Below, piece by piece: positions 13,140 to 24,500 of a stretch of 64,000 nt of DNA (position 1 is its first letter; each line of letters starts with the position of its first letter). The notes beneath the pieces were generated by a model, which worked only from the letters and a program-made list of their open reading frames with translations, ran no database searches and was not told the DNA's origin. The stretch comes from Ciona savignyi (lineage: Eukaryota; Chordata; Ascidiacea; Phlebobranchia; Cionidae). A program made the translations under genes and the position numbers. The stretch is from contig CH003313.1 of NCBI GenBank assembly GCA_000149265.1, positions 126,140-190,139 of the forward strand, written 5' to 3'.

Positions 13140-13893
13140 ATGACAGGGTCTGCAAACTTGACAAATGAGAAAAGATGTAATATATCGGAAGATCTTGATC
13201 GACCCATACTAAAACACCACAAACTATCAAGGTAGGCCTAACAACATTAACTTAGTTGTTTATTAGTTTGTTTGCTGTACTGATAGTAAGGTATTACAAC
13301 GCAGAGTTATTAAATAAAAGTAGGCCATATTGTCAATAGTGTGATAGACATTCCCACCTATGAAATTTTTGAAGTAATATATACATTGTGTAGTAATGTT
13401 CGCGCTTTTACAGTGAGGAGGGAAGGAGAATAAAAGTTTTAATCGACAGTGCAAATGGCTCAGTTCAAAAGTCATTAAGTCGTAAAAAAGATGAATGGGT
13501 CACAGAACAGTTCTATCGGGGCATTGGTACCGAGCAAGTAGCGTTTGTAAACCGGGACGATACAACCAGGTTTGCAAACACGGAAAATACTATTTTTTCC
13601 GAACAAATAACGTCATCTGGATACACGTCCAACATCTATGGTTCTGAAGGTTATGGCAGCGATACTTCCGACTTGAGCGATAAGTCGATTAATGAACCAA
13701 CCAAACCAGCAGTAAAAGTGGCAGTCACGCAAACAGAAGAAGAACTGGCCTCTAAAACAAGGCTAAATGTGGGAACCAAAAATGCTTTGTCACGAATAGT
13801 TACACTTAAAAGTCGTCTGAAAAAAGAACCTTTGAAAGTTGAAACAAAATATCGCAAGACGGTCCTTCTGCGTATTGTAAAGGCGTCCAGAGG
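13140..13893 (+). CDS. Candidate upstream exons of MITF (N-terminal extension)
   Basis: Exon a: 13140-13231, starting MTGSANLTNEKR; donor GTAGGC. Exon b: 13414-13893, acceptor TTTTACAG, donor GTAAGT; 160 codons, Ser/Thr/Lys-rich with EQITSSGYTSNIYGSEGYGS. Exon b ends with two spare bases (GG). The acceptor at 18565 supplies the single base needed and then reads KQVVK into the MITF start methionine, so a 720-residue product is possible. The sequence between (13894-18564) is mostly transposons. No known domain is recognised, and phase agreement alone happens one time in three. It could instead be an unrelated small gene or a 5' portion of another gene. Confidence 0.4.
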
Positions 13894-14155
13894 GTAAGTG
13901 AAGTTACAAATAAGTAATAAATACGTTATACTGAATACGTTCTAAGACGCAATTGACTACTTTTCGGTTAAAGGTTATTCAATAACCTACTAAGCATCAT
14001 GTTTTCAATACCTGGATATATAAAACACGGAAGAAGGAAACCGAAAAGTTAAACCATTTAAGATTTTAAGTGAATATTTAGGCTACACACTTCGTGCATA
14101 TATAGCCCCCTCGGTTATTGTAGATAAACTATACATCAAATTGACGGTATTTATT

Positions 14156-14423
14156 AGGATAGGATATTCATGTTTATCCCCGTCAGTGGAAAAACCAAGG
14201 GTGTTAACACACGGGCAATCGTCAGATTACCTCGCGCCCACCGACGGGTTACCGGACGAGCTATTGCAGTGTGCTGTGCATGATTCACACGTTCCTTCAA
14301 TTTAGTAGAACCCACTAATCTACTGGGTCCGGGAAATGTCCGTTAAGTGCCTTGCCCAAGGACACCGATCAGCTAGCGACCAGTTTCGCATCCGCAACCC
14401 CTCGGCTGATAGGCGACGAACTT
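14156..14423 (-). repeat. SINE copy 3
   Basis: Minus-strand copy starting GGATAGGATATTCATG and running through the conserved module to the AGCTAGCGACCAG head. It lies in the candidate first intron of the extended MITF gene. Confidence 0.85.
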
Positions 14424-15333
14424 CACTAATCTGTTGGAATCTGAAAAATTCGACATATGCTTGAATATTAACAATATTCATATTCGCATTTTTTTTAATC
14501 CAAAATCACCAGTCGAAAGAGCATGATTTTATTAAAAAATTGTGCAGTTTTTAAAACCGTCGCATCATAAAGTTTTTAATTTTTAAATTCCGTCTTCCGC
14601 CGTTCCGCATTTTATCTTTGTAGGTAAAAGAACCTTGGTGACATAAATAGATTTACGGGAAACTTTTCATAAAAAAGAATAACGAACACATTTAGGCTAG
14701 ATCAGGCATGGGCAACCCCTGGCACGCGTGCCCAACTTGGCACGCGAGCTCGTATTTCTGGCACGCTAGTTCAAGGAAATAGATTCCTTTCTCTTAAAGA
14801 TGATAACTTAAAAGTTGTATTATTTGAGCTTTGGCCACGTGCATAAAATGTTTTTTACCGTAAGTTGTGAAGATTTAATTATTTATTACCGTCTTATTGT
14901 TACTCAACAAACACCAAAGAGAACAACAATCCGCTTGCAAATTTCGCAACCTGCGGTCACAGACGAATCGGACGTGAGAGAAATTTGTACGTTTGTGCAG
15001 ACAACCAAATGTAGTTAATATCAGTTACCCTTAGCATCCTAATTTACTTTTGTTAGCAATTTAAAATACAAAATGTTATAAGGCTAAACATGATGTACCG
15101 GTAAGGTCATTCGGTATCGGTAAAGGTCATAAATGCATATTTCAGCAAGTAAAAAAAGACCGGTAACTTATTTCACATAAGCGCATCGTTACGTTTATCA
15201 AATTGCGTTAATGAGAGTAAAAATATATCGTTAAACACACTTTTTCACCTGCTTAAAGTTTGCTCTATCAGTAATAGTACAGCGCTTGCTTATTTTGCAG
15301 TAAAGATAAAAATTAAAAGTCTATACTGTAAAT

Positions 15334-15600
15334 CAGCGGTTCTCAAACTGGGGTCCGCGGTCTTTTGGGGACCGCGAGACAATTTTCTGGGACCGCTAAG
15401 CACCTTCCAAAAAATTAAAACGACGCTTCTGAAAAAAAAAACTGTGTAGAATTAAGTTTTTACACAACTTTTCTTCCAATCAATTTAACAAACAATTTCA
15501 TAAAAAGCTTACAGGCTATAGGCATTTATGACATCACAATAAGCTATTTGATGTCACATTAGTGCAATTCAATAGTACAGCCCTCCTACTATAGTAGGAG
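15334..15600 (+). mobile_element. Partial hAT-like terminus
   Basis: Begins CAGCGGTTCTCAAACTGGGG, a common hAT end, with GGTCCGCGG / CCGCGAGAC words after it. No matching right end is found before the pogo-like MITE, so it is partial. The right limit is approximate. Confidence 0.5.
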
Positions 15601-15622
15601 TAAACATTCAAAAACAGAAATA

Positions 15623-16161
15623 CAGTGGAACCCCGCTTGGAGACCACCTCGATAACACGACCACCCCTTTATCAGGACCACTTCAGTGCGGTCCCAAATA
15701 ATTTACTATGGTAATGCATTGTATTCTGTTTCAATAACGCGACCACCCCGGTTTCCAGACCACGACCGCCATATTTTGGTCCAAAACTTCAAATTTAACT
15801 CCGCTTAGGTGACCAAACGTGCTAAATAATATGCCTTTGTCACCAAAATAATCAGGTTAAATTTCTTTTATGATCAAAACAATGAGAATAAAAGAGCGCG
15901 TACACACAGAAAAAGAAAATTGTGGCAAACAGAACTGACTTTTACAAGATAAATTTTAGTACTAACAGTTGTTTTAAATTTATTCTGCAGTACCTGATAA
16001 AAATAATGGCATTTGGTAAAAAAAATAGTAAAAAGGCAGACGTGTTGGCTGCATGACGACAACTTGCTCCAAAGCAAAATTCACTAACACGACCACCCCG
16101 CTAACGCGACCGCTTGATGACGGTCCCATCCATGGGTGGTCAGGTAAGCGGGGTTCCACTG
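15623..16161. mobile_element. pogo/Tc1-mariner-type MITE, copy 1
   Basis: Termini CAGTGGAACCCCGCTT and AAGCGGGGTTCCACTG are perfect inverted repeats flanked by TA (15621-15622, 16162-16163). Words such as CGACCACCCCG recur on both arms. A diverged second copy is at 61150-61696. Termini of this kind belong to pogo/Tigger elements. Confidence 0.88.
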
Positions 16162-16547
16162 TATGTTTTTACGAATTGTTAGTTGGCACGCGGAAGGATT
16201 TTCCATTAATTTTAGCCGATTTTGGCACCCAGGCCGAGAAAGGTTGCCCACCCCTGGGCTAGATTATTTAGAAAGGCAGTTAGAAAAAAAATAACTGTGA
16301 GTACTTTTTGTTGTTTAAATTATAGAGCTATGGGATGCACTTTAAAATATAATGTAAGAATGCCAGTTAAAGTCAAGAACGCTTGTAAAATTTCATTTCA
16401 CATTTTTAACGGTATGGTAAATAAAAATTAAAGTCACTTGCAGCCAATCGAAGTGCGGTTGTAACTAGTTTAAAAAGTAAACTTTAATTTAGATTAAAAT
16501 TTAGGCAACACTATAAGGAGGGAAACTGCTTTCTTAAAACTATGGAA

Positions 16548-16606
16548 ACTAATTTTAACCCTGGCCCAACACTAATCTCAGCCCCAGAACTAACGCTAAC
16601 TTTAAT
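16548..16606 (+). repeat. Core-sharing hairpin element A (TTAACCCTG core)
   Basis: Contains the core words AACCCTG..AACACTAATCTCA..CCAGAACTAAC also found at about 39850-39915 (plus) and 40950-41020 (minus). The flanks here differ from both; short arms GGAGGGAAA (about 16518) and TTTCCCTCC (about 16621) are complementary. Confidence 0.55.
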
Positions 16607-16896
16607 CCCAGTAATAATCTCTTTCCCTCCGTTTAGTTTAGACCCTATCTGCTGTGGGAGGTTTAAGTTGCAATGGATAGTTGAGAAAAGTGCTCCCGGA
16701 CGATTAAAGCCTAACCGGAACGTTAGGCATTTTTTCAGAATTATTTTTTCAAAAAGTCGGCTTATATACTTATACAAATTACACAACCTTGTTGTAAAGG
16801 AGTTCAACACCGACTTTTAACTATAATATTATTATATATAGGCCTCTAAATAGAACTCTTGAAAAACTGGGGCACGTTATACCCGTAATGTAATTG

Positions 16897-17193
16897 TCCA
16901 GCCCGTTGGTCTAACGGTTAAGTGCGTCGCCATTCAATCGAAAGGTTGCAGGTGCCAATCTGTTCGTTAGCTAGTCGGTTGTGTCCTTGGGCAACGCGCT
17001 TTACGGACATTGCCTGAACCCAGCGAATGAATGGGTTCTACCAAATTAAAGGAACGTGTCTATTATATACAACAAAGTGCAATAGCTCCGGTAACCCGAC
17101 GATGGGCGCAAGGTGATCTGACGATTGCCCGTGTGTTAACCCCCTTGGTTTTCCCATTTACGGGGATAAAGATGAATATCCTATCCTATCCTA
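16897..17193 (+). repeat. SINE copy 4 (near full length)
   Basis: The head GTTGGTCTAACGGTTAAGTG fits a tRNA A box (TGGTCTAACGG), and AGGTTGCAGGTGCCAATC lies where a B box should be. So the family is probably tRNA-derived and Pol III transcribed. It ends in TATCC repeats at 17178-17192. Confidence 0.88.
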
Positions 17194-18564
17194 ATGCATT
17201 TCTCCATACCCAAAGTGCAGTGTTTAAACATTTCTTAAAATGGGGGCTCGGAAATACAACTTACCATGTTAAATTTGGGGTAAATATTCTTAGAAAAAAT
17301 CACAACAGACCCAAGAATACAAAGAGTGTGACCTTATTTTTTATTTATAACATAAATATCACGGGTCGGACAAGAATTTTAAGTTTTAAAGAAATAAAAG
17401 TATATAGTCTGAACGCAAATAAAAATAACGGCCTGACATCGGTCATTTGACCGACATTTTAACTATCGCGACCGGCCCTTACACCTTTCATAGTTGTTGA
17501 TATACACATGTAAAGTATGTTTATTATAACTTTATGTTTTTAAAATGTCTCAAGAAACAAAACGTTACTTCATTTTAATTTAAAAAATAATGTAGTTGGA
17601 TTAAAGCAGAACCATGTCGCATATTTATTTAGTTTTTTGAACGATGGTTTATTAGTAAAATCGTGAAGCAGTGAGCTTTAATATTATTTCTTGCTATTTT
17701 TTTAAATCTTAGCTTAATGTAAACTCTATTAAAAAGCCTCAATGTTAATGCGGCAATTATGACGGCATAACGTAATTATTGTAGGTGTGTCTAAAGGGCT
17801 TGCCCTGATGCAACGTTCTGCGATGTGAGTGCATGTTGTTATGTGAGGTCGCTTACTTCTGGAACTCCCCACCCATAAGCACATATGAAATACATGTCCA
17901 AAAAGTTAAAAGATAGTTACGAAATAAGAAAGATACATATAAAAATCACATACAAATTTCCAAGTTATATATTCACCAATCAGGAACTTAATGCTTTATA
18001 TATATACAATTATATATGATGGAATAGGTTAATCGAATTAAAGGTCCTAAAATGTTAACAATACCATATTTCTTGCTTTTTGACACTTGATATAGACAAC
18101 CGATATATTTATATACCGATCGGATCGGACGGTACTCACTTCTATTTTTTGTACTGTTTTGTTCCCACAGATGGTTGGGTGCTTGCAGTTTATCTCCAAG
18201 ATATTTTGTGTACAACCGATTTTTAATATGGTCTAGGTACACCATAAACTTCATTCAGACTATTAAATATTATTTATTTTTAAAATTTTGTGATGTTTTG
18301 CAATCATGTATTAGCTCGAAATCTAAACTGAAATATAATGAGCAACCTATCCCTTATATATTTTGTCAGCCTGTTGTTGGGCTTGAACAATAGCTTAATC
18401 ATTTAATTGGAAATGGTAAGTATTACATTATATTAGTTTTCTAACCCAGTATTCATTATAAAATTTGTAATGATAATACTGGTTACTTATTACATGGTGA
18501 TACAAAAACAATACATATAAATAGTAGCACTGGTTTTGTTAAACTTGTTTTGCAACTGGTACAG
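17194..18564. other. AT-rich intronic or 5' flanking DNA of MITF
   Basis: No repeat family or coding exon is recognised. It may hold the promoter of the isoform starting at 18581, but nothing specific can be pointed to. Confidence 0.35.
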
Positions 18565-18580
18565 AAAACAAGTGGTCAAA

Positions 18581-21500
18581 ATGGGAAGTCGCGCTAATAT
18601 GAAAATGCAGCTGCAGAGGGACAAGGTTCGTGAGTTGATGGAATTTACATCGCTGTTATTATTTTTTATGTTCTAGTTGAAAAACCCAGCTGAAATCTTA
18701 TTAAAATACTAACAGTAACATTCGTAAATAAATATTTTTTTAATATCATTATTGGCAGAGTATATCCCATTGCAGTGAGAAGGTAATAGTTCTTTAGATT
18801 GAAGTTGATTTGCCTTACTTCAATAAACAAAACAATCGATTAACCATAATCAAACAAAAATCGAATCTATCTCGCCCCAGGGTTAGGGTTTGGCACCTGG
18901 GGCATTAAGGAACCATGTTTCCTTAGGTCAAATCTTTGTCCAATTTAAATTAGGAAAATTACATTCACAATAATAAAGTTAAAAATTATTAAAGTAATAA
19001 TTGCTTTATTTCGAAAAATTTACCACCAGGTTCCGTATACTTTTGGGAGCACTTTCGATACTTTAGTTAGATTTTTAACCCTTTTTTTTAAAAGATAGTT
19101 GATAGTTATCCCCCTTTTACATAAGTTCACTTCCTGATTATACCTGAATAAACCGTACCTGAATATACCAGACCTCTACCTAGCGATTTTTAAAATACAA
19201 ATTTTAGATTCAAAATAACTAGTAGTCATAGGACAGTGGTAAATTCCAAATTGGTTAAAATAAAAAGCCAGATTTCTAAAATGTTTATATCTCTAGGCCC
19301 TTATGGAGGAAAAGAAAATGAGGCAGCAATCCCAGAAGAATTCTGGGATATCCCAAAGTGGCTCTTCAACATCTAGGATCAATGTACCTGTTTTAACCGT
19401 AACTACCCCTCAACTTCCAGTGCAAGTTCTCAAGGTATGTCACCGAGAGCATTGCTTACAGGTTGCAGCTCTGGTAACATCTACCTGCAGTCCATAAGAT
19501 CAAAACTTTCGTTCCATCTACAAAATTATGTTATAATAAAGATTTTTAAAGATAGAATTGAGAAAAACTATTTTGATGATTTGCAAATCTAAATCTGGTA
19601 AACAAATAATAAATCTTGGGATATTTTAAATCTAGAAATTATAATTGCTTGGCACATGTGAATTCTTAAGTTAAGAAGCAATTTTTGCTTTCTTTTTTGA
19701 AGATGCGACAAGATTTGTAGTAAAAAATATGGTTTAGACCTAATTATTGTTAGCTTGTTTGCATAAGTCATCAGAGATGCATGGATGTGCTATTTTTTAC
19801 CATGTGCACATTGAATTAGGCCATACAATCTGTAAGTACTGGTACATTTCGTCTACCGTTACTTATCTTAATATACTTAAAAATTATTAAGGTTAACCCA
19901 ACTCTCATAAATAATATATTCTTAGGACAACAACCAAATATTTCCACCGGAAACCTTGTTTCTAGAATTACTCTATCAATAATTTAGAATTTAGAACCGC
20001 TTGGATATAGCAATGCAATAGACGTGATAACATTTTTTATACAATTGTTTGTATGTTTGAATATATATAGTAATTATAATCATCATCACTGTTAACTAAA
20101 AAACAAATTTTACACCCTTTTCTAATTTCTATTTATTAAAATTATATAAATACATCGCAATTTGTATATAAATAAAACATAGAAGTTACTAAGGCCACCC
20201 GCTTATTTTGATATGCCACCATCATTATGATGAAACTCGCACATATTAGAGATTTAAACATTTAGAAATGAGGTTCTTTTTATGCGTTTTGGTTGTGTAT
20301 GCTTTTTAGTGCTCTAGTGCCTAACGTGTTGTAGTTATGTTTAACCCTAGATTTTTCAAAAAAAAAATTCCAAAAATTCTGATATTTTAATTTTTTGATG
20401 ACAGCACCATCCAGGCGTCTACATCATATTCTTTCTTCTACATTGGTATAGTTTTTGATCTGTTGACAATACAGCAAAACTTATTTTTACAAAGTTGCTT
20501 ATAAACACATTAAGTATATTTATTTTTGTTTGATTACATCATTAAAATAATATTACATCACTAATTTTATGTTACAAGTCCACCCATGCTATTTTTTTTA
20601 TAAAAAATGTTAGAGAAGAAACTTAGATTCCTATCGAGCCCATATTGCTTTTTCTGATTACTTTTCTTTAAAACTAAACTATAATTGTAGTTTTTGGGAA
20701 ACATTGTGGACTATACCAGTAAAGATTTTTAAAACCTCAAGTTTTCTGTAACTAATATATTTATGTAACTATGAAGGGTGAAATTCTTAAAGATAGGCAA
20801 GGCAGTCTTATCTTTAAAAACATATGAGATATTAGTTTATGATATTGATTTGGCAACTTATATGTTTCACCTGGTGGTTTAGGCATGTCGATTCCAGCCG
20901 CCAAACTAGAGCTTTATATATTTTTTATAAACAAATTAGGCCTACAATTCATTTTCCATAATACATTTTGTTTCCTGAATTTATTACACGGTTGTAATAT
21001 TAGCTGCATATAATTTTTAACATATTAGCTTATTTAACAAATTGGAGACAAACAAATTGAAGACAAAGAAAAAAAGAAAAATAATTCGAATAGTACCGTA
21101 TTGTAAATTATTTAACCAATGTAAACATAAATTTTGTGACAAAACACAGCAATATTAACATTAACATTAACCAATGCTGTCGAAATAATATACACAGTGT
21201 CAGTATGCAAACATTTAATAAGACTTGTTTAAATGGTTGGTGATTGTGATATAAAAGTTTGATTTGTTGTACTGCAAATTGCCTAATCCAAAGTATAGTA
21301 GTTTTTTTCCTCATTGCAGTTGCACGTTTCGAAAAATATATGTTTTCTTACAATTTTTATTGTAGAATGCATCTAACTGCGCTTTCAAATAGCATAGAAG
21401 GGTCATTTTAAACATGTTGTACCGGGCATTTGCAGGATTATAGTTTTACAAGTTCAAATGTAATCTGTTGTACTTTGTACTGGACACTTTATATTTTGGG

Positions 21501-24500
21501 GCATGTGCAAACAAAGTTATTTGATAATTTGCATCTTTGTTATATCAAGCTTGTTAGATCTGTTCCATTGGGTCCATTGTTGTATTAAATCCCTTTTATA
21601 TCCTCTTGAGATATGTGCATTACTTTGTTTTCACCGTTAGTCTTTCAACAAGAGTGCTGAAGTTTATTGAAATTTGGACAATTGTACCAGGATTGTGGAT
21701 TCCCTTTTTTTCATAAACTTGTAAAAACTATCAGCTTTGCCACCAACCCCATTTACAATGCCTTTTGCATCAGGTCGTACTAAAATATTGCCAACCAAAC
21801 CTTTTCCCATATTTATATGACAGTTTATCAAGAAGCTGCACCATATGAGGTTATTTTTATATTTGAATGAGGTTCCTTCAATTCAGATGACTTCTTCTGT
21901 TGCTTATAGCATTATTTTGTAATCATTAATCTAATCCCAAGAAACCGCAATTTTATCCTTTATTTTTTTCTTTGGTTTCAAAACAAATAAGGTATGTTTT
22001 ACACACATTTTTTATGGAAGCAACAGTTAAACAGAGTGACACTATACAAAATTCAAACAGTGTTTAGATACTTGCATGTATTGGAAATTGGCAAAATCCA
22101 CCCTCGAAATCTTTCATTAATTTGGTCATGTTAAAATTTATTTGACTGAATCCCTTTCACCAGGACATCGAGAAGCGATAACAAATTTAGCCTTTAAGAA
22201 TTGTATACCTTTACAGTATATCTTGATAATATTGATTTGTAACAATAGTAATTATTAAATAGTTGTAGGATTGCTAGTTATACCTACTGTTATTGCAAAA
22301 TGTTTGGTCGAAGACGTTTAAATAGTTAATATTTCCCTGCTTATTGCTGTTTGTTAATTGGTTTTAAAAACAACCTCTCTGCCTAATATTTACAGAATTA
22401 GCTTAATGACCTTGTCTAATAGACTTTAATTACTTATTTATTACCCGGTATTTATTTTTTAAAGGGAAAATATGTATTTATAACATAGCAATTGTAAATA
22501 TATGGTAAAACATTTCAGAATTGGTTTCAAAATTCTAGATTCTAAAATACCTAATTATCCTATATTGTGCATCCCTATGCATGCTGCTAAGATACTTACA
22601 CAGTGATGGGATTCAAAATGTTAAGAACAGGTTCTCTTTTGTATTGTACTTACTAACAACAGGTTCCCTAAAACGTATAATGTCTGTAAAAAAGCAAGAA
22701 TCGGATCAGTGATTATCCCGACGTTCCAAGAGCGGGTTCGACCGAACCCATGCGAACCTCTTGATTCCAATCGCTGCTCTTATGTGTCCTTAAGCCTCCA
22801 ATGTCAGAAATACAACCTGAAAGTTTCTTTCACACTGTAAGTAGAGTATTGAGTCTAAGACCACCAACTCGGATTAAACAAATAAATGTTGACCCTTTTC
22901 ATAACTGACTAGCGACCAATTTATATTATTTAATTTTTTAGTTCTATGTACACTATCCAATTTTCAGTAACATCTAAAAGGTACGATGGGCTGTAAAAAT
23001 ATAATAGAATTACTATTTAATGGCAATTGTAAAAAATGATTTAACTTTATAACACCATCAATTTGATTTTCCTGCTTCTCTAAGCTGTCAAATCTCTTAA
23101 TCCTTGCACTAATCTCTCTAGACCTTTCTCTTGGATTTATATTGCTTTTAACATGCCATATATTACTCCTCAATCTTATTAGTTAAATATTAAAATCCAA
23201 CTAACACTTCCTCTAAGATTCTTTTTCCTAAACTTATTTAAATGATGTGTGGTTGGGAAAACAGCAGTTTGTTTTGAACACCAATAACGAATGTACTGTT
23301 CTTTTTAGTTAAGTGCATACTGTTGTGAGATAGTTTAACAGAAAGTGAAAATATCTCTGTTTATTCTCAGCCTTTTGATAATTATTCAATTTTAAGTCAG
23401 TTTTAGTGTACATGGTTAAATGATTTTTTATCGCTTTTTAGCATATGTTTATTCAAACTCTTAGTTGTTCTCTGCTAAAAGCCTAATACATGAAGTATCT
23501 ATTTTATGGAAATGTCTTATATTGTAAGATATTGATTTTTACAGTCTTCCTTGCAACAGTGGTTATACTGCTTAACAGTTACCACTGATTATCTTTTTTA
23601 ACAGTAATCCGGAAAGTAGTTTTTTATCACCTGTACAGCTGGCTTAAATGTAGACCATTTAAAATCGGTAAATAATTTACAATTGATGAAAACCTACCTA
23701 ATGTAGCTTAATTGTTTAACAGTTAACCAATTTTTGTCATATCAGTTACCATTTTTTTAAATTAACTGTTAATTTGTATCCTTAGTTGGTATTAAATGAT
23801 GTCACAACTCTCACAATTGACATGCCTCTAAATTTTAGTAATCATTTGTAAGTCGTGTAGAAACTGGTACAGCAGCGAACAGTAAATTTGCTAAGAATGG
23901 AGTACATTCCCTTAAGTTACCGCTTTGAACCTCATAGAAATGAGGGAACTACACAAACACTTGGTAAACGTGCGTGGCTCGATGAGTGTCAAGCATTGTC
24001 GTATAGTAGGCCCAATTTTCCAAAACGAACAGTTTCACCCAATGTAATTACGAATTCATCTGTTAAAGATGAAGACTCTAATTCTTCAAAGCTCCATTAC
24101 ACGAAAAGTGTAGTGTATGGAGCATATTATAAATGCAAGGTGAAACAAAGAGCTGGACTTTCATTTAAACGCAGGAAGGTAAATTGTATAACCACAAAGT
24201 TTTTTTTAACAATTTAAGCACAAAAAGATATTTTTTGCTTATTTGTCTTCTGCACCAACTCTGTAACAACCAGTGGGCTACACACTTAAGGGAAATACCT
24301 ATATCACCTGCTTCTGCTTACAGGAAAAAATCACTCTTAGTTTTATTTAAAAACTGTATATTTTAAAATTTAATTTTACTTCATTAGGTTGAAACTGGTC
24401 TGCAGAACCCGACGCGATATTATATTCGTGAAACACAACGCAACCAAGTACGTGAATATCTTAGCCAATCGCAACAGGACGGTTCAAAGTATGGCGTTCG

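Larger units (their letters stand above)
14703..16256. mobile_element. hAT element with nested insertions
   Basis: Ends CAGGCATGGGCAACCCCTGG and GGTTGCCCACCCCTG form inverted repeats. They are flanked by a perfect 8-bp duplication GGCTAGAT (14695-14702 and 16257-16264). The body contains TGGCACGCG-type words near both ends. A second hAT-like end (15334) and a complete pogo-like MITE (15623-16161) are inside it. No transposase domain is recognised. Confidence 0.88.
19435..23887 (+). other. MITF intron upstream of the alternative first exon
   Basis: About 4.5 kb of AT-rich DNA containing the hAT MITE at 22601 and a dispersed repeat at 22816. Otherwise no recognisable element. Any promoter for exon 23888 should lie in its last few hundred bases. 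Confidence 0.45.

Noticed and set aside
14836..14841. CACGTG E-box as a MITF autoregulatory site
   Set aside because: It lies inside a hAT element and single E-boxes are frequent by chance.
16511..16820. Overlapping frames on both strands near 90-99 residues
   Set aside because: They cover hairpin element A; the opposite-strand frames reflect its repeated composition.
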